Positions 1 through 7,683 are shown, numbered from the stretch's first letter. The stretch: 10,767 nucleotides of DNA from DASVXQ01 sp040414855 (GCA_040414855.1 JBEDUQ010000174.1:1-10767), one strand, 5' to 3'. Numbers and translations: made by a program. The notes: generated by a model from the sequence alone, not told the origin.

Positions 1-837
1 CCGAGGACATGGCCGCTGTCACCGTCGCCGCGTCGCTACCCCATGGTCACCGCCGCTCAGCGGGCCGGCGACCTCCCCGGCGCGGAGGCGGTCACCGATT
101 GGCGCGGTCAGGCCGCCAGGGTCCAGGCCGAGCCCGCGACCCGGTCGGGTCCTGTCCGCAAGCCGGGTCAGGGGCGCGCCGCCACCGACGCCACCGACGC
201 CGCCGACGGCACCGACGGCACCGACGGCGCCCAAACCACCGACACCATCGACACTGTCGAGGCGCTGCTCCTGCGCAGAGGGTCGACGCGGAGCTTCGTG
301 CGGGACCCGCTGCCTCGCGGCGCGCTGCGCTGGGCGATGGCGTCCGCCACGCGACCGGTCCCCGGCGACTTCGTGCGACCAGGCGGGACCCTGCTGGAGC
401 ACTTCCTGGCCATGCACGCGGTGGAGGGGCGGCAGCCAGGGGCCTATCGATGGCGCCAGGGCGATTTCGAGCTGCTTCGAGCCGGGGCGGAGCGCCGTCG
501 CACTCGCGCGCTCTGCCTTGGCCAGGACCTCGGCGGCGACTCGGCCGTGACCGTCTTCCACTGCGCTGAGCTCGCGCCGATCCTGGAGGCCCTGGGCTCA
601 CGCGGCTACCGGGCCGCCCAGCTGGAGGCCGGCGTCGCCGCGGAGCGGGTGCAGCTGGCGGCGTTCGCGCTCGGCTTTGGCGCCACCGGGCTCACCTTCC
701 TGGATGACGACGTCTCGCGGTTCTTCGGTACCGATGCCGCACCGATGCTCAGCGTCGCGGTCGGCGTCCCCGCCTATCGCGCACGGCCAGGCATGCGCCC
801 GGCCCAGTTGCCACGCATCGACCTGGCGAAGCGCTGA
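1..837 (+). CDS. Nitroreductase / SagB-like flavin oxidoreductase, 5'-partial
   Basis: The reading frame is open from base 1 to the TGA ending at 837, so the start probably lies outside the window; the ATG at 43 is only an internal candidate. The first ~35 codons resemble the tail of a preceding domain. A Thr/Asp/Ala/Gly-rich linker follows, and then a nitroreductase-fold domain from about codon 83. That domain opens with the FMN-contacting pattern RRGSTRSF and ends with a helix (AAERVQLAAFALGFGATGL) and an acidic LDDDVSRFFG segment, both typical of SagB-type and related nitroreductases. Proteins of this type are FMN-dependent dehydrogenases; SagB members oxidise azolines in RiPP pathways, and many homologues have two tandem nitroreductase-like halves, which fits a missing first half here. 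No RiPP precursor or cyclodehydratase is visible nearby, so the substrate is unknown. The gene is convergent with the DinB-like gene. Family confidence is good; SagB rather than another nitroreductase is less certain. Confidence 0.8.
   Translation, partial: PRTWPLSPSPRRYPMVTAAQRAGDLPGAEAVTDWRGQAARVQAEPATRSGPVRKPGQGRAATDATDAADGTDGTDGAQTTDTIDTVEALLLRRGSTRSFVRDPLPRGALRWAMASATRPVPGDFVRPGGTLLEHFLAMHAVEGRQPGAYRWRQGDFELLRAGAERRRTRALCLGQDLGGDSAVTVFHCAELAPILEALGSRGYRAAQLEAGVAAERVQLAAFALGFGATGLTFLDDDVSRFFGTDAAPMLSVAVGVPAYRARPGMRPAQLPRIDLAKR
181..225 (+). repeat. Nine-base in-frame repeat coding a Thr-Asp linker
   Basis: Five consecutive 9-base units of the form (G/C-rich codon)-ACC/GCC-GAC are read in frame as ATD-ATD-AAD-GTD-GTD inside the nitroreductase-like gene. 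Further ACC GAC / ACC ATC GAC codons follow to about 252. The run joins the two parts of the protein and looks like a slippage-prone flexible linker, not a regulatory repeat. Confidence 0.75.
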
Positions 838-865
838 CGGCGCACAGTCGGGGAGCGGGGCGTAT

Positions 866-910
866 CCGTCGACGGCGCGGCTGATGCGTGGCGCGCCGCG
901 CCGTCGACGG
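866..910. terminator. Bidirectional hairpin terminator between convergent genes
   Basis: A perfect 16-bp inverted repeat: left arm CCGTCGACGGCGCGGC (866-881), 13-nt loop, right arm GCCGCGCCGTCGACGG (895-910). It lies between the end of the nitroreductase-like gene (837) and the end of the minus-strand DinB-like gene (934). It has no T-run, as is common for high-GC actinobacterial terminators, and could serve both strands. Confidence 0.75.
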
Positions 911-933
911 TCCGTGTGTAGTGCGCCCTGGGC

Positions 934-1596
934 CTACCGCGTGCCCGTGGAGCCCGTGGGACGGGTCCGGTACAGGTCGCGGAGCAGGGCGATCTCCGCC
1001 ATGTGGTGGATGAGCTCGATGTTGGACCCGGCGATGACGGTGATGAACGGCTCCTCAGGGGCGGAGCTGTGCGGGTTCTGGCCGAAGCCGACGGTGTCGA
1101 GCTGCTCGTCGGTCATCGCCGCGACGCTGTCACGCCAGCGATCCAGGATCGCCCACAACCGCTCCAGCGCCACCGCGGCCGAGGGGCTGAAGTCGACCAG
1201 CTCCTTGGGCGGCCGGCGCCGCTCGCCGAAGCTCCACTCCCATTCCCCGGCAAAGCACCAGTGCAGGTGCCCCAGTCGCCAGGCGATCGTGGTGACCGGG
1301 GTCGGGTCGGGGTCGCCGCTGCCGTCGATCTGCCACTCGCCCGGCCCGAACGGCCGCTGCGAGGCGGCCTGGCCACGGCGGCGGATCGACCAGGCGCCGG
1401 GCGCCGGCTCCCACAGGTACTCCTCGTCAGTCAGCGGCCCGTCGCCCGTCCTCGGAGATAGCGGCGCCCCCTCTGGGAGGCTCGCCGGCGAGGCCAGCCC
1501 GTCCAGGCGTGCCCTGCCGATGTGGCGGGCCCAGTCGAACTGGTCGAGCAGCACGCCCAAGCGGTCGGTCCGATGGTCGGTCCGAAAATCTTCCAT
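934..1596 (-). CDS. DinB-like / mycothiol-dependent-type four-helix protein
   Basis: This 220-aa protein fits the DinB/YfiT-like superfamily, metal-binding four-helix bundles that in actinobacteria include mycothiol-dependent S-transferases and maleylpyruvate isomerases. It carries the block TDEEYLWEPAPGAWSIRRRG (residues 57-74), common in actinobacterial members; TTIAWRLGHLHW (about 103-113), with a candidate metal ligand at His110; and ELIHHMAEIALLRDLY (about 194-209), with His197/198 as likely ligands. The frame continues upstream to 1674, but the ATG at 1596 is preferred because AAAGGGAG precedes it at a suitable distance and the upstream codons resemble no known domain. It is monocistronic, convergent with the nitroreductase-like gene and divergent from the exonuclease gene. 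The substrate is unknown. Family placement is strong; a thiol-transfer activity is inferred. Confidence 0.85.
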   Translation of the reverse strand: MEDFRTDHRTDRLGVLLDQFDWARHIGRARLDGLASPASLPEGAPLSPRTGDGPLTDEEYLWEPAPGAWSIRRRGQAASQRPFGPGEWQIDGSGDPDPTPVTTIAWRLGHLHWCFAGEWEWSFGERRRPPKELVDFSPSAAVALERLWAILDRWRDSVAAMTDEQLDTVGFGQNPHSSAPEEPFITVIAGSNIELIHHMAEIALLRDLYRTRPTGSTGTR

Positions 1597-1947
1597 GTCG
1601 GCTCCCTTTAGGTCGCACAGCCAGCCCACACCAGGGATAACGCGGCCGCGGCGACGCCCGAAGGCGAGCGCCACGCAGGCGCGTGCTTGTTTGTGCGGGC
1701 TTGGTCGGTCGGATCGTCAGATGACGCTGACGACCACGCCGACCGGGGCGCTCCCGTCGGGCACAGACACCTCCTGGGCGGCGCGACACGGAAAAGGGCG
1801 AGCCCATCCAACCACGACACCGCCCCGTGCGGCCATGTCCGGCGGCCTGTTGCCGTCGGCTATGGAGCGGTCAGTTGGCGCGGTCGCGCGAGGGCGTGGT
1901 CGAGCGTTCAATAGCCCGGCCCAACGCTGTCCAGCGAAGGAGAAGGG
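1597..1947. other. Divergent intergenic region, 351 bp
   Basis: This gap should hold the promoters of the minus-strand DinB-like gene and the plus-strand exonuclease gene. A cluster of CGTCA (1715-1719), TGACG (1722-1726) and TGACG (1728-1732) forms overlapping small inverted repeats that could be an operator. I see no convincing -35/-10 pair and no supportable gene. AAGGAGAAGGG just before 1948 is the exonuclease SD. Confidence 0.4.
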
Positions 1948-2544
1948 ATGGCCAAGCGACTTGACCGGATCGTGGTCGTCGACGTCGAGTCCACGTGTTG
2001 GGATGGGGACCCTCCGGCCGGGCAGGAGAGCGAGATCATCGAGATCGGCGTTTGTACCGTCGATGTCGCCTCAGGGGAGCGGCTCGAACGCGAGGCCATC
2101 CTGGTCACACCCCAACGCTCAACGGTGAGCGAGTTCTGCACCCGCCTGACCACGCTGACGCAAGAGCAGGTCGAGCGGGGCGTCTCGTTCGCCCAGGCGT
2201 GCGCGGTCCTCAAGCGCAAGTACATGAGCAAGGACCGGCCGTGGGCCGGCTGGGGGGATTACGACCGTCGGCAGTTCGAGCGCCAGTGCCGCGCCGCTGG
2301 TGTGGGCTATCCATTCGGCCCCACCCACATCAACGTCAAGGCACTCTTCGCGGTCATCCACGCCCTTCCATACGAGGTTGGGATGGATGCGGCCCTCTCG
2401 GACCTGGGCTTGCCACTGGAGGGCACCCATCATCGAGGTGTCGATGACGCCTGGAATATCGGAGGCATCCTGTCCGCCATCCTGCTGCAGCGACGAACCG
2501 GCACCCCGGCGGCGCCACCTCCACCGGTGTCAGCTGATTCCTGA
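1948..2544 (+). CDS. DEDDh-family 3'-5' exonuclease
   Basis: A 198-aa, single-domain 3'-5' exonuclease of the DnaQ-like RNase H fold. The catalytic motifs are visible: Exo I DVEST (Asp12, Glu14), Exo II WGDYDRRQF (Asp103 or Asp105), and Exo III HHRGVDDAWN with His161 and Asp166 in the HxxxxD spacing of DEDDh enzymes. The early CW plus long insert and the GDYD form of Exo II resemble the ERI-1/KapD-like subgroup, which acts on RNA or short single-stranded ends, rather than the DNA polymerase III proofreading subunit. The C-terminal ~20 residues are Pro/Ala-rich and probably disordered. The ATG is preceded by the strong SD AAGGAGAAGGG. It appears monocistronic. The exact substrate cannot be read from the sequence. 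Confidence 0.9.
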   Translation: MAKRLDRIVVVDVESTCWDGDPPAGQESEIIEIGVCTVDVASGERLEREAILVTPQRSTVSEFCTRLTTLTQEQVERGVSFAQACAVLKRKYMSKDRPWAGWGDYDRRQFERQCRAAGVGYPFGPTHINVKALFAVIHALPYEVGMDAALSDLGLPLEGTHHRGVDDAWNIGGILSAILLQRRTGTPAAPPPPVSADS

Positions 2545-2563
2545 GCCGCCGCAACGAGGCCGG

Positions 2564-2665
2564 ATGCGCGCCGTTGGACGTGCGGTGATCAGTCTCATCG
2601 CCGTGGCCCTGCTGTGTGCGGGACCATCAGCGCTGGCGACAGCTCCAGGGGTGTCGAGAGGGTAG
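2564..2665 (+). CDS. Putative 33-aa signal-peptide-like micro-ORF (possible gene remnant)
   Basis: A short frame starting at ATG 2564, with GAGG four bases upstream, encodes a textbook Sec signal peptide. It has an Arg-containing N-region (MRAVGR), a hydrophobic core (VISLIAVALLCAG) and an AxA-type cleavage site (SALA before residue 26), but stops eight residues later. The frame is open upstream with no matching protein, so this may be the 5' remnant of a decayed secreted-protein gene, a very small secreted peptide, or chance. Third-position GC is lower than in neighbouring genes, which favours decay or chance. It lies between the exonuclease and sigma-factor genes on the same strand. Low confidence. 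Confidence 0.3.
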   Translation: MRAVGRAVISLIAVALLCAGPSALATAPGVSRG

Positions 2666-2793
2666 AGCTTGCGACCTTGCGGCCGAGCCCGCTGCGAGCC
2701 TCTCTTCCGCAGATGCGAGCTTGTCAACGGCGAGGGCGTCTCGGGGCGTGTTGAGGGTGACCGGGCCATCGAGACGGCGAGCAGAGGTGATGC

Positions 2794-3342
2794 GTGGGCG
2801 GGCGGACAAGCCAGGAGCTGGACGCGGAGTTCGTGGCGTTCGTCGAGCTGAGAGCGGGTCGGCACCTGCGTGCCGCGGTCCTGCTCACCGGCGACTGGCA
2901 CGCTGCCGAGGATCTCGTCCAGACGTGCCTGGTCAAGCTGTACCGAGCCTGGCCGAGACTCGACTCGACCACGGACCTGGACGCGTACCTGCGCCGCATG
3001 CTGATCAACGCCAACCTGTCGTGGTGGCGGGCGCGGTGGCGCCGGGAGGCTCCCGTGGCGACCATCCCCGACCGTGCCGGGGAGGCCGACGGCCAGGACA
3101 GACACGCCCGCGCGGCGGTCGTGCGGCAGGCGCTGCAAGTGCTGCCGGCACGCCAGCGGGCCGTGCTGGTGCTGCGCTTCTTCGAGGACCTGCCGGTGAC
3201 GCAGGTCGCCGAACTGCTCGGCTGCTCGGAGGGCGCCATCAAGACGCAGACCCACCGCGGCATCCGCAAGCTCAGGCAGCTCCTGGGTGCCGAGGCCGGC
3301 GTCGAGCTCACCGAGGAGGAACGCGATGGATCGCGAATTTGA
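2794..3342 (+). CDS. SigE-family ECF RNA polymerase sigma factor
   Basis: A 182-aa extracytoplasmic-function sigma factor that should direct RNA polymerase to its own promoter set. Region 2 spans about residues 10-80 and includes AAEDLVQTCLVKLYRAWPRL and the DAYLRRMLINANLSWWRARW stretch characteristic of the streptomycete 'SigE family'. Region 4 spans about 110-165 (ALQVLPARQRAVLVLRFFED and the helix-turn-helix VTQVAELLGCSEGAIKTQTH). It starts at GTG 2794: an in-frame TGA at 2788-2790 excludes earlier starts, and AGAGG lies six bases upstream. Its last 17 bases overlap the next gene, so the two are translationally coupled. That partner is membrane-anchored and may sense or restrain this factor. 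No long C-terminal extension is present. Confidence 0.92.
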   Translation: MGGRTSQELDAEFVAFVELRAGRHLRAAVLLTGDWHAAEDLVQTCLVKLYRAWPRLDSTTDLDAYLRRMLINANLSWWRARWRREAPVATIPDRAGEADGQDRHARAAVVRQALQVLPARQRAVLVLRFFEDLPVTQVAELLGCSEGAIKTQTHRGIRKLRQLLGAEAGVELTEEERDGSRI

Positions 3343-4249
3343 GCGGGAGTCGGAGGCCGCCGTGCGCGCGCTGCTGGTCGCGGCGACCAGCGACGGCCCT
3401 GGCGAGCGCAACCTGCTGGAGGCGGTTCGCCGCCGGGCCCGCCGCCAACGGGTGCGACGCCGCGTGCTGGTGCCCTCGCTGGCGACCCTGACCCTCGCCG
3501 CGGTGATCGCCGTCGCCGGGTTCGCGACCTCGGTGGTCACCGGCACCGGGACCCCGTCAGCGCAAGCCCGGGTGGCGGCGGCCGCGGGCCGCACCGCCAG
3601 TGAGAGCTTCCGGGTCCGCATGAGCATCACGACCCAGAGGGCGTCCGAGCAGCCCACCACCCAGATCCAGGAAGGGTTCTTCGACCCGGCGCGGCACACC
3701 GGCCGGTTGATCGCCAAGGGGGTGGAGGTCCGCTACGTGGGCGACATGGTCTATTCGAAGCTCCCCGCGGGGATCACCTCTGACGGCAAGCGCTGGGCGG
3801 CGGTGCGACGCGCCTCCGTCGCCTTTGTCGAGGCCGACGAGCCACTGCCGCCGATCGCGGTCGTCAAGGTCGGCTTTTGGGACCCGCAGGAGGCGCTCGC
3901 CCTTCTGCGGTCGGCGTTCTCAGTCCACGAGCAGGGCCGGGTCTCCGGCGACGGCTGGAGCGGCCGCCGCTACGCCTTCGAACTCAGGGACGGCAAGCTC
4001 GCCAAGGACAATCTGGCGATGACCGGGACCGTCGACCTCGACCAGTCCGGCAGGGTCCGCCGCTTGGACGTGAACGTCCTGGTCAAGACCGCCTCCGGCC
4101 TGAGGGCTGACGGTTTCCACACCGTCATGGAGTTCAGCGGCTACGGGACGCACGAAACCATCTCGGCCCCGCCCGCGGCCGAGATCACCCATGACCTGAC
4201 CCGCTTGAAGTCGCCACCCTTGACTGAGAGCAAGACCAAGAAGCCCTGA
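3326..4249 (+). CDS. Single-pass membrane protein coupled to ECF sigma factor (candidate regulator)
   Basis: A 307-aa protein with a short cytoplasmic N-terminus (about 1-46, ending in RRRARRQRVRRR), one transmembrane segment (about 47-71) and a ~235-residue exported domain. The basic run before the segment predicts N-inside topology. The outer domain is rich in predicted beta strands (for example FFDPARHTGRLIAKGVEVRYVGDMVYSKLP and MTGTVDLDQSGRVRRLDVNV), which recalls the LppX/LolA-like folds of actinobacterial envelope proteins; this is a resemblance, not an assignment. The start at 3326 has GAGGAGGA five bases upstream and overlaps the sigma gene by 17 bp, implying matched synthesis. By position it could be an anti-sigma factor or accessory sensor, but I see no zinc-binding HxxxCxxC anti-sigma motif. 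An ATG-less extension to 3287 is unlikely. Confidence 0.8.
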   Translation: MDREFERESEAAVRALLVAATSDGPGERNLLEAVRRRARRQRVRRRVLVPSLATLTLAAVIAVAGFATSVVTGTGTPSAQARVAAAAGRTASESFRVRMSITTQRASEQPTTQIQEGFFDPARHTGRLIAKGVEVRYVGDMVYSKLPAGITSDGKRWAAVRRASVAFVEADEPLPPIAVVKVGFWDPQEALALLRSAFSVHEQGRVSGDGWSGRRYAFELRDGKLAKDNLAMTGTVDLDQSGRVRRLDVNVLVKTASGLRADGFHTVMEFSGYGTHETISAPPAAEITHDLTRLKSPPLTESKTKKP

Positions 4250-4277
4250 ACCCTTCGCGGCCCTGACCCCCAACCCC

Positions 4278-4308
4278 GGTGCCCCGCTCCCCTCCGGAGC
4301 GGGGCACC
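4278..4308. terminator. Strong hairpin terminator
   Basis: Perfect 13-bp arms, GGTGCCCCGCTCC (4278-4290) and GGAGCGGGGCACC (4296-4308), with a five-base loop CCTCC. It lies 28 bases after the membrane-protein stop and about 50 bases beyond the end of the convergent SARP gene, so it can end transcription from both sides. Confidence 0.9.
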
Positions 4309-4359
4309 TTCATGCGGCCGATCATGAAGTGGCCCTACGCCGGCCCGCGGAGAAGCCCG

Positions 4360-7300
4360 TCACGAGCGCAACAGGGCTCGAGCCTGCTCGGACTCAGACG
4401 CGCTGATGCCGGCGAAGAGCGTGAGCGCCTCTTGGAGGTGGGCCGTCGCGCCCACCGCGTTCCCGGTGTGCCTCAGGGCATGGCCGAAGACAACCAGGGA
4501 GCGGGCCCGGCCGAGCCGGTGGCCGCTCCGGGCCTGGATGGCCAGGGCGCGCCGGCCATGCTCGACGGCGTCCTCGTAGGCGCCGCGGTCGAGGTGGGCG
4601 GCCGCGAGCGCGGTGTGGGCGTGGCCTTCCAGCACGCGGTAGCCGGCCCGGCGGGCCTGGGCGAGCGCTCGGAGCGCGTGGTCGATGGCCTGGCGGTGCT
4701 GGCGGCCGCGCTGGTAGGTGACGGCCAGGCCGATCAGCGCGCCGGCCTCGGCATAGCGGATGCCGGCGTCCCGCGCCAGGTCGAGCGCCCGTTGATAGTG
4801 GTCGAGGGCCTCCTCGAGGCGGCCCCGGTCGCGATGGATGCTGCCCAGGGTGTTGCACGCCTCGGCCTGGGTGCGGCGGTCGCCGATCTCGCTGGCCAGC
4901 GACAGGCTGGCGTGGGCCGACTCCAGGGCCTCGGGGTCCAGGCCCAGGTCGCGCCGCAGGGCGGCCAGCGCGTTGAGGGTGTAGGCCTCGCCGTAGCGGC
5001 TGCCGGTCTGGTGGTGCAGGTCCAGGGCCCGGTTGAGGTGCTCGGCGGCCTCTTCCAGCAGGCCTAGGTCCAGGTCGACCTCGCCAAGGCTGTCGAGGGC
5101 GTTGGCCTCCTCGGTCACGGAACCGATCCGGCGGTACAGCTTGAGTGCCTGCGCCTGGTGGTCGGCCGCCTGCCGCAGCCGGCCCAGCTCCCGGTCGACG
5201 TCGCCGAGCGCGCTGAGCGCATTGGCCTGCCCGCGCGGCGAGTCGAGCTGCTGGTACAGGGTCAGCGCCTGGGTGTAGTGCCCGGCGGCGCGCTGGAGCC
5301 GACCCTGCTCCCAGTACACGCTGCCGAGGTTGCCCAGGGTCGCGGCCTGCGCCTCCCGCCACCCGGCGTCACGCGCCAGCGCCAGCGCGCCGGTGAATTG
5401 CTCGATCGCCACCGGGTAGCGGCCGATGCTGAGGTTGGCGACGCCGAGGCTGCGACGCGCGGCGGCCTCGGCGCGGGGGTCGCCAGCTTCCACGGCCGCC
5501 TCGAGGCCGGCGTCGGCGACCGCGAGCCACTCCAGCATGTGACGCCGGCGCCAGAAATAGCTGTGCAGCGTGTCCGCAAGCAGCCAGGCGAGCGGCCGCG
5601 GGCCGTTCGCGGCGGCGTGCTTGACGGCCGCGACGAGGTTGGCCCGCTCGGCGTCCAGCCATCCCAGGGCGCCGCCGGCGTCGTCGAGGTGCACAGCGGC
5701 CTCCCCTGGGTCGGTGGGAGCGACCGCCAACCGCAGCGGCCGCGGATAGAGCAACCGGGCGGCGCTGTCGGCGCCGTGCAGGTACCAGGCGAGCAGCCGC
5801 TCGACCGCGGCGCGCCGCTCCCGCTCGGGGTCCTCGTCCTCGGCTCGCTGCTGGGCATACAGGCGCAGCAGGTCGTGGAACCCGAACCGGCCCGGTCCAC
5901 GCCGTTCGACCAGGTGTGCGCCGACCAGCCGGTCCAGCGTCCGGCGGGCCCGCTCGACCGGGGCGGCGGTCAGGCTGGCCAGCGCGGGCAGGCTGAAGTC
6001 CGGGCCCGGCACCAGGCCGAGCCGGCGAAACGCGAGCCGAGCATCCGGGGTGAGCGCCGCGTACGAGCAGTCGAACGCGGCTCGCACCGCGGCCTGGGGA
6101 TCGCTGTCGACCGCCAGGCGCTCCAGCCGATCCCCAGCCCGCAGCTCGGCCAGGTAAACGGCGAGCGTCTGGTCGGGCTGGCAGGCCAGATTCGCGGCCG
6201 CGATCCGCAGCGCCAGCGGAAGAAAGCCGCACATCTTCGCCAGCTCACTTGCGGCGGGCAGCTCCGCCTCGACCCGTCCGTCCGCCAGCACCCGCGCCAG
6301 GAGGGTGAGCGACTCCTCGGGACCCAGGACGCCGAGCGGCAGCCGGCGGGCACCTTCCCTGGCGATCAGCCCGGCGAGCCGGTCGCGGCTGGTCACCACC
6401 ACCGCGCATCCGGCGCTGCCAGGCAGTAGCGGCCGCACCTGCATCGCGCTGGCGGCGTTGTCGAGGACCACCAGGACCTGCCTGTGGGCCAGCAGCGACC
6501 GGTACAGCCCCGCCGCCTCCTCCACCTCCATCGGCACCCGGTCGGCCGCCACCCCGAGGGCGCGAAGCAGCGCGGCCAGTGCCTGGACCGGTCGCAGCGG
6601 CGAGGTTGCCGCGTACCCGCGCAGGTCGACGTACAGCTGCCCGTCCGGGAACCGGCCGCTGACGCGATGCGCCCAGTGGACCGCGAGCGCGGTCTTGCCG
6701 ACTCCGGCGGCGCCGGTGATCGCGGTGACCGGTACCGCGCCGCCTTCGTCCCGCCGGGCCGTCAGCAGCGCGTCGAGCCGCTCCAGACCGCCGGCGCGCC
6801 CGGTGAACTCCGCCACGTCGGCCGGCAACTGCGCCGGCGCGGTGGCGGCCACGGCGGGGGAGGGCGGGCCCAGAGCGCGGTCACCGGCGAGGATCGCCCG
6901 CTCCAGCTCGCGGAGGTCCTCGCCGGGCTCCAGGCCCAGCTCCTCGACCAGGAGCTGGCGAGCTTGCCGGTAGACGGCGAGCGCCTCAGCCTGCCGCCCC
7001 GACCGGTAGAGCGCCAGCATGAGCTGCGCGCGCAGTCGCTCCCGGAGCGGCTGGGCGGCGACCAGGCTGGACAGCTCCGGGACCAGCTCAGCGTGCCGGC
7101 CGAGCGCGAGCTCCGCCTCCACGCGCAGCTCCATGGCGGCCAGGCGCTCCTCTTCCAAGGCCGTGGCTTCTTCGAGCATCGTCGAGGCGTCTTCCAGGTC
7201 GGCGAACGCCGGGCCGCGCCACAGCGCCAGCGCCTGCTCCAGCAGCCCTTGGGCCTCGCCCGGCCGCACGGCGGCCATCGCGGCGCGCGCCCGCTCGACC

Positions 7301-7617
7301 AGTGCGCGGAAGCGTTCCACGTCCAGCTCTCCATCGCCAAGCACCAGCGAATAGCCCGGGGGTCGGTGCGCCACCCGGCCGGGGTCGCCGAGCATTCGGC
7401 GCAGGTGGAGCACGTAGGTCTGGAGGTTCTTGCGGGCGGACGGCGGTGGCTCCTGGTCCCACAGCTGCTGGAGCAACCTGCCGGTGGAGACCACTTTGTT
7501 GGCGTGGCAGACCAGCGCTGCCAGCAGCAGGCGCTGTTTGTGGCCACCGAGTCGAACGGTGGAGCCGGCGACGGTCAGCTCGAGCGGCCCCAGGACGCAC
7601 AACTCCAACGGCTTCAT
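4360..7617 (-). CDS. AfsR/SARP-family transcriptional activator with NB-ARC and TPR domains
   Basis: A 1085-aa multidomain regulator. In order: an OmpR-type winged helix (about 1-95; LELCVLGPLEL opening, SARKNLQTYVLHLRRMLG); the bacterial transcriptional activation domain BTAD (about 100-245, ending EELGLEPGEDLRELERAIL); an NB-ARC ATPase with Walker A GAAGVGKTAL (302-311), Walker B VLVVLD (381-386), TSRDR (409-413), GFLPLAL (464-470) and FHDLLRLYA (580-588); then about nine 40-residue TPR units to the C-terminus. This is the AfsR type. Such proteins bind 11-bp-spaced direct repeats and activate secondary-metabolite or other operons, with nucleotide and the TPR array gating oligomerisation. 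I chose ATG 7617 because the protein then begins MKPLEL, close to family starts; a TTG at 7632 would add five residues. The 11-bp repeats upstream of the neighbouring ligase operon are a candidate target. Its promoter should lie in 7618-7683. Confidence 0.95.
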   Translation of the reverse strand: MKPLELCVLGPLELTVAGSTVRLGGHKQRLLLAALVCHANKVVSTGRLLQQLWDQEPPPSARKNLQTYVLHLRRMLGDPGRVAHRPPGYSLVLGDGELDVERFRALVERARAAMAAVRPGEAQGLLEQALALWRGPAFADLEDASTMLEEATALEEERLAAMELRVEAELALGRHAELVPELSSLVAAQPLRERLRAQLMLALYRSGRQAEALAVYRQARQLLVEELGLEPGEDLRELERAILAGDRALGPPSPAVAATAPAQLPADVAEFTGRAGGLERLDALLTARRDEGGAVPVTAITGAAGVGKTALAVHWAHRVSGRFPDGQLYVDLRGYAATSPLRPVQALAALLRALGVAADRVPMEVEEAAGLYRSLLAHRQVLVVLDNAASAMQVRPLLPGSAGCAVVVTSRDRLAGLIAREGARRLPLGVLGPEESLTLLARVLADGRVEAELPAASELAKMCGFLPLALRIAAANLACQPDQTLAVYLAELRAGDRLERLAVDSDPQAAVRAAFDCSYAALTPDARLAFRRLGLVPGPDFSLPALASLTAAPVERARRTLDRLVGAHLVERRGPGRFGFHDLLRLYAQQRAEDEDPERERRAAVERLLAWYLHGADSAARLLYPRPLRLAVAPTDPGEAAVHLDDAGGALGWLDAERANLVAAVKHAAANGPRPLAWLLADTLHSYFWRRRHMLEWLAVADAGLEAAVEAGDPRAEAAARRSLGVANLSIGRYPVAIEQFTGALALARDAGWREAQAATLGNLGSVYWEQGRLQRAAGHYTQALTLYQQLDSPRGQANALSALGDVDRELGRLRQAADHQAQALKLYRRIGSVTEEANALDSLGEVDLDLGLLEEAAEHLNRALDLHHQTGSRYGEAYTLNALAALRRDLGLDPEALESAHASLSLASEIGDRRTQAEACNTLGSIHRDRGRLEEALDHYQRALDLARDAGIRYAEAGALIGLAVTYQRGRQHRQAIDHALRALAQARRAGYRVLEGHAHTALAAAHLDRGAYEDAVEHGRRALAIQARSGHRLGRARSLVVFGHALRHTGNAVGATAHLQEALTLFAGISASESEQARALLRS

Positions 7618-7623
7618 CGCCCC

Positions 7624-7637
7624 ATTCTTCAAAGAAT
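7624..7637 (-). promoter_or_regulatory. AT-rich palindrome just upstream of the SARP start
   Basis: ATTCTT (7624-7629), two bases, AAGAAT (7632-7637) form a perfect 6-bp inverted repeat within 20 bases of the SARP start codon, in otherwise GC-rich DNA. On the minus strand it contains TATTCT (7638-7633), which fits a TAnnnT -10 hexamer, but no good -35 stands at 16-18 bp. It could be an operator, a -10 element of a near-leaderless promoter, or a small leader hairpin. Confidence 0.35.
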
Positions 7638-7683
7638 AGGGCGAATCGACTACGGCTGGTAGAGGGTCGTGGCCATGAGGTGA

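Noticed and set aside
1717..1911. A 64-codon minus-strand frame in the DinB/exonuclease divergent gap
   Set aside because: It starts only at TTG without a good SD, has poor third-position GC and resembles no family.
677..2128. A 483-codon plus-strand frame across the nitroreductase end, DinB-like gene and intergenic region
   Set aside because: It runs through a strong terminator hairpin and antisense to a well-supported DinB-like gene, and its Ser/Arg-rich translation matches nothing.
2693..2720. Two TGCGAGC copies between the exonuclease and sigma genes as an operator
   Set aside because: They are a short direct repeat without helical phasing or promoter context, easily arising by chance in GC-rich DNA.
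7618..7632. TTG 7632 as the SARP start
   Set aside because: It adds only five residues, lacks an SD, and ATG 7617 gives the usual family N-terminus; it remains possible but less likely.
5158..7662. Long plus-strand frames (5158-6429, 6484-7662) opposite the SARP gene
   Set aside because: They mirror the SARP codons, have no domain and no convincing SD; the SARP reading is continuous with Walker and TPR motifs.
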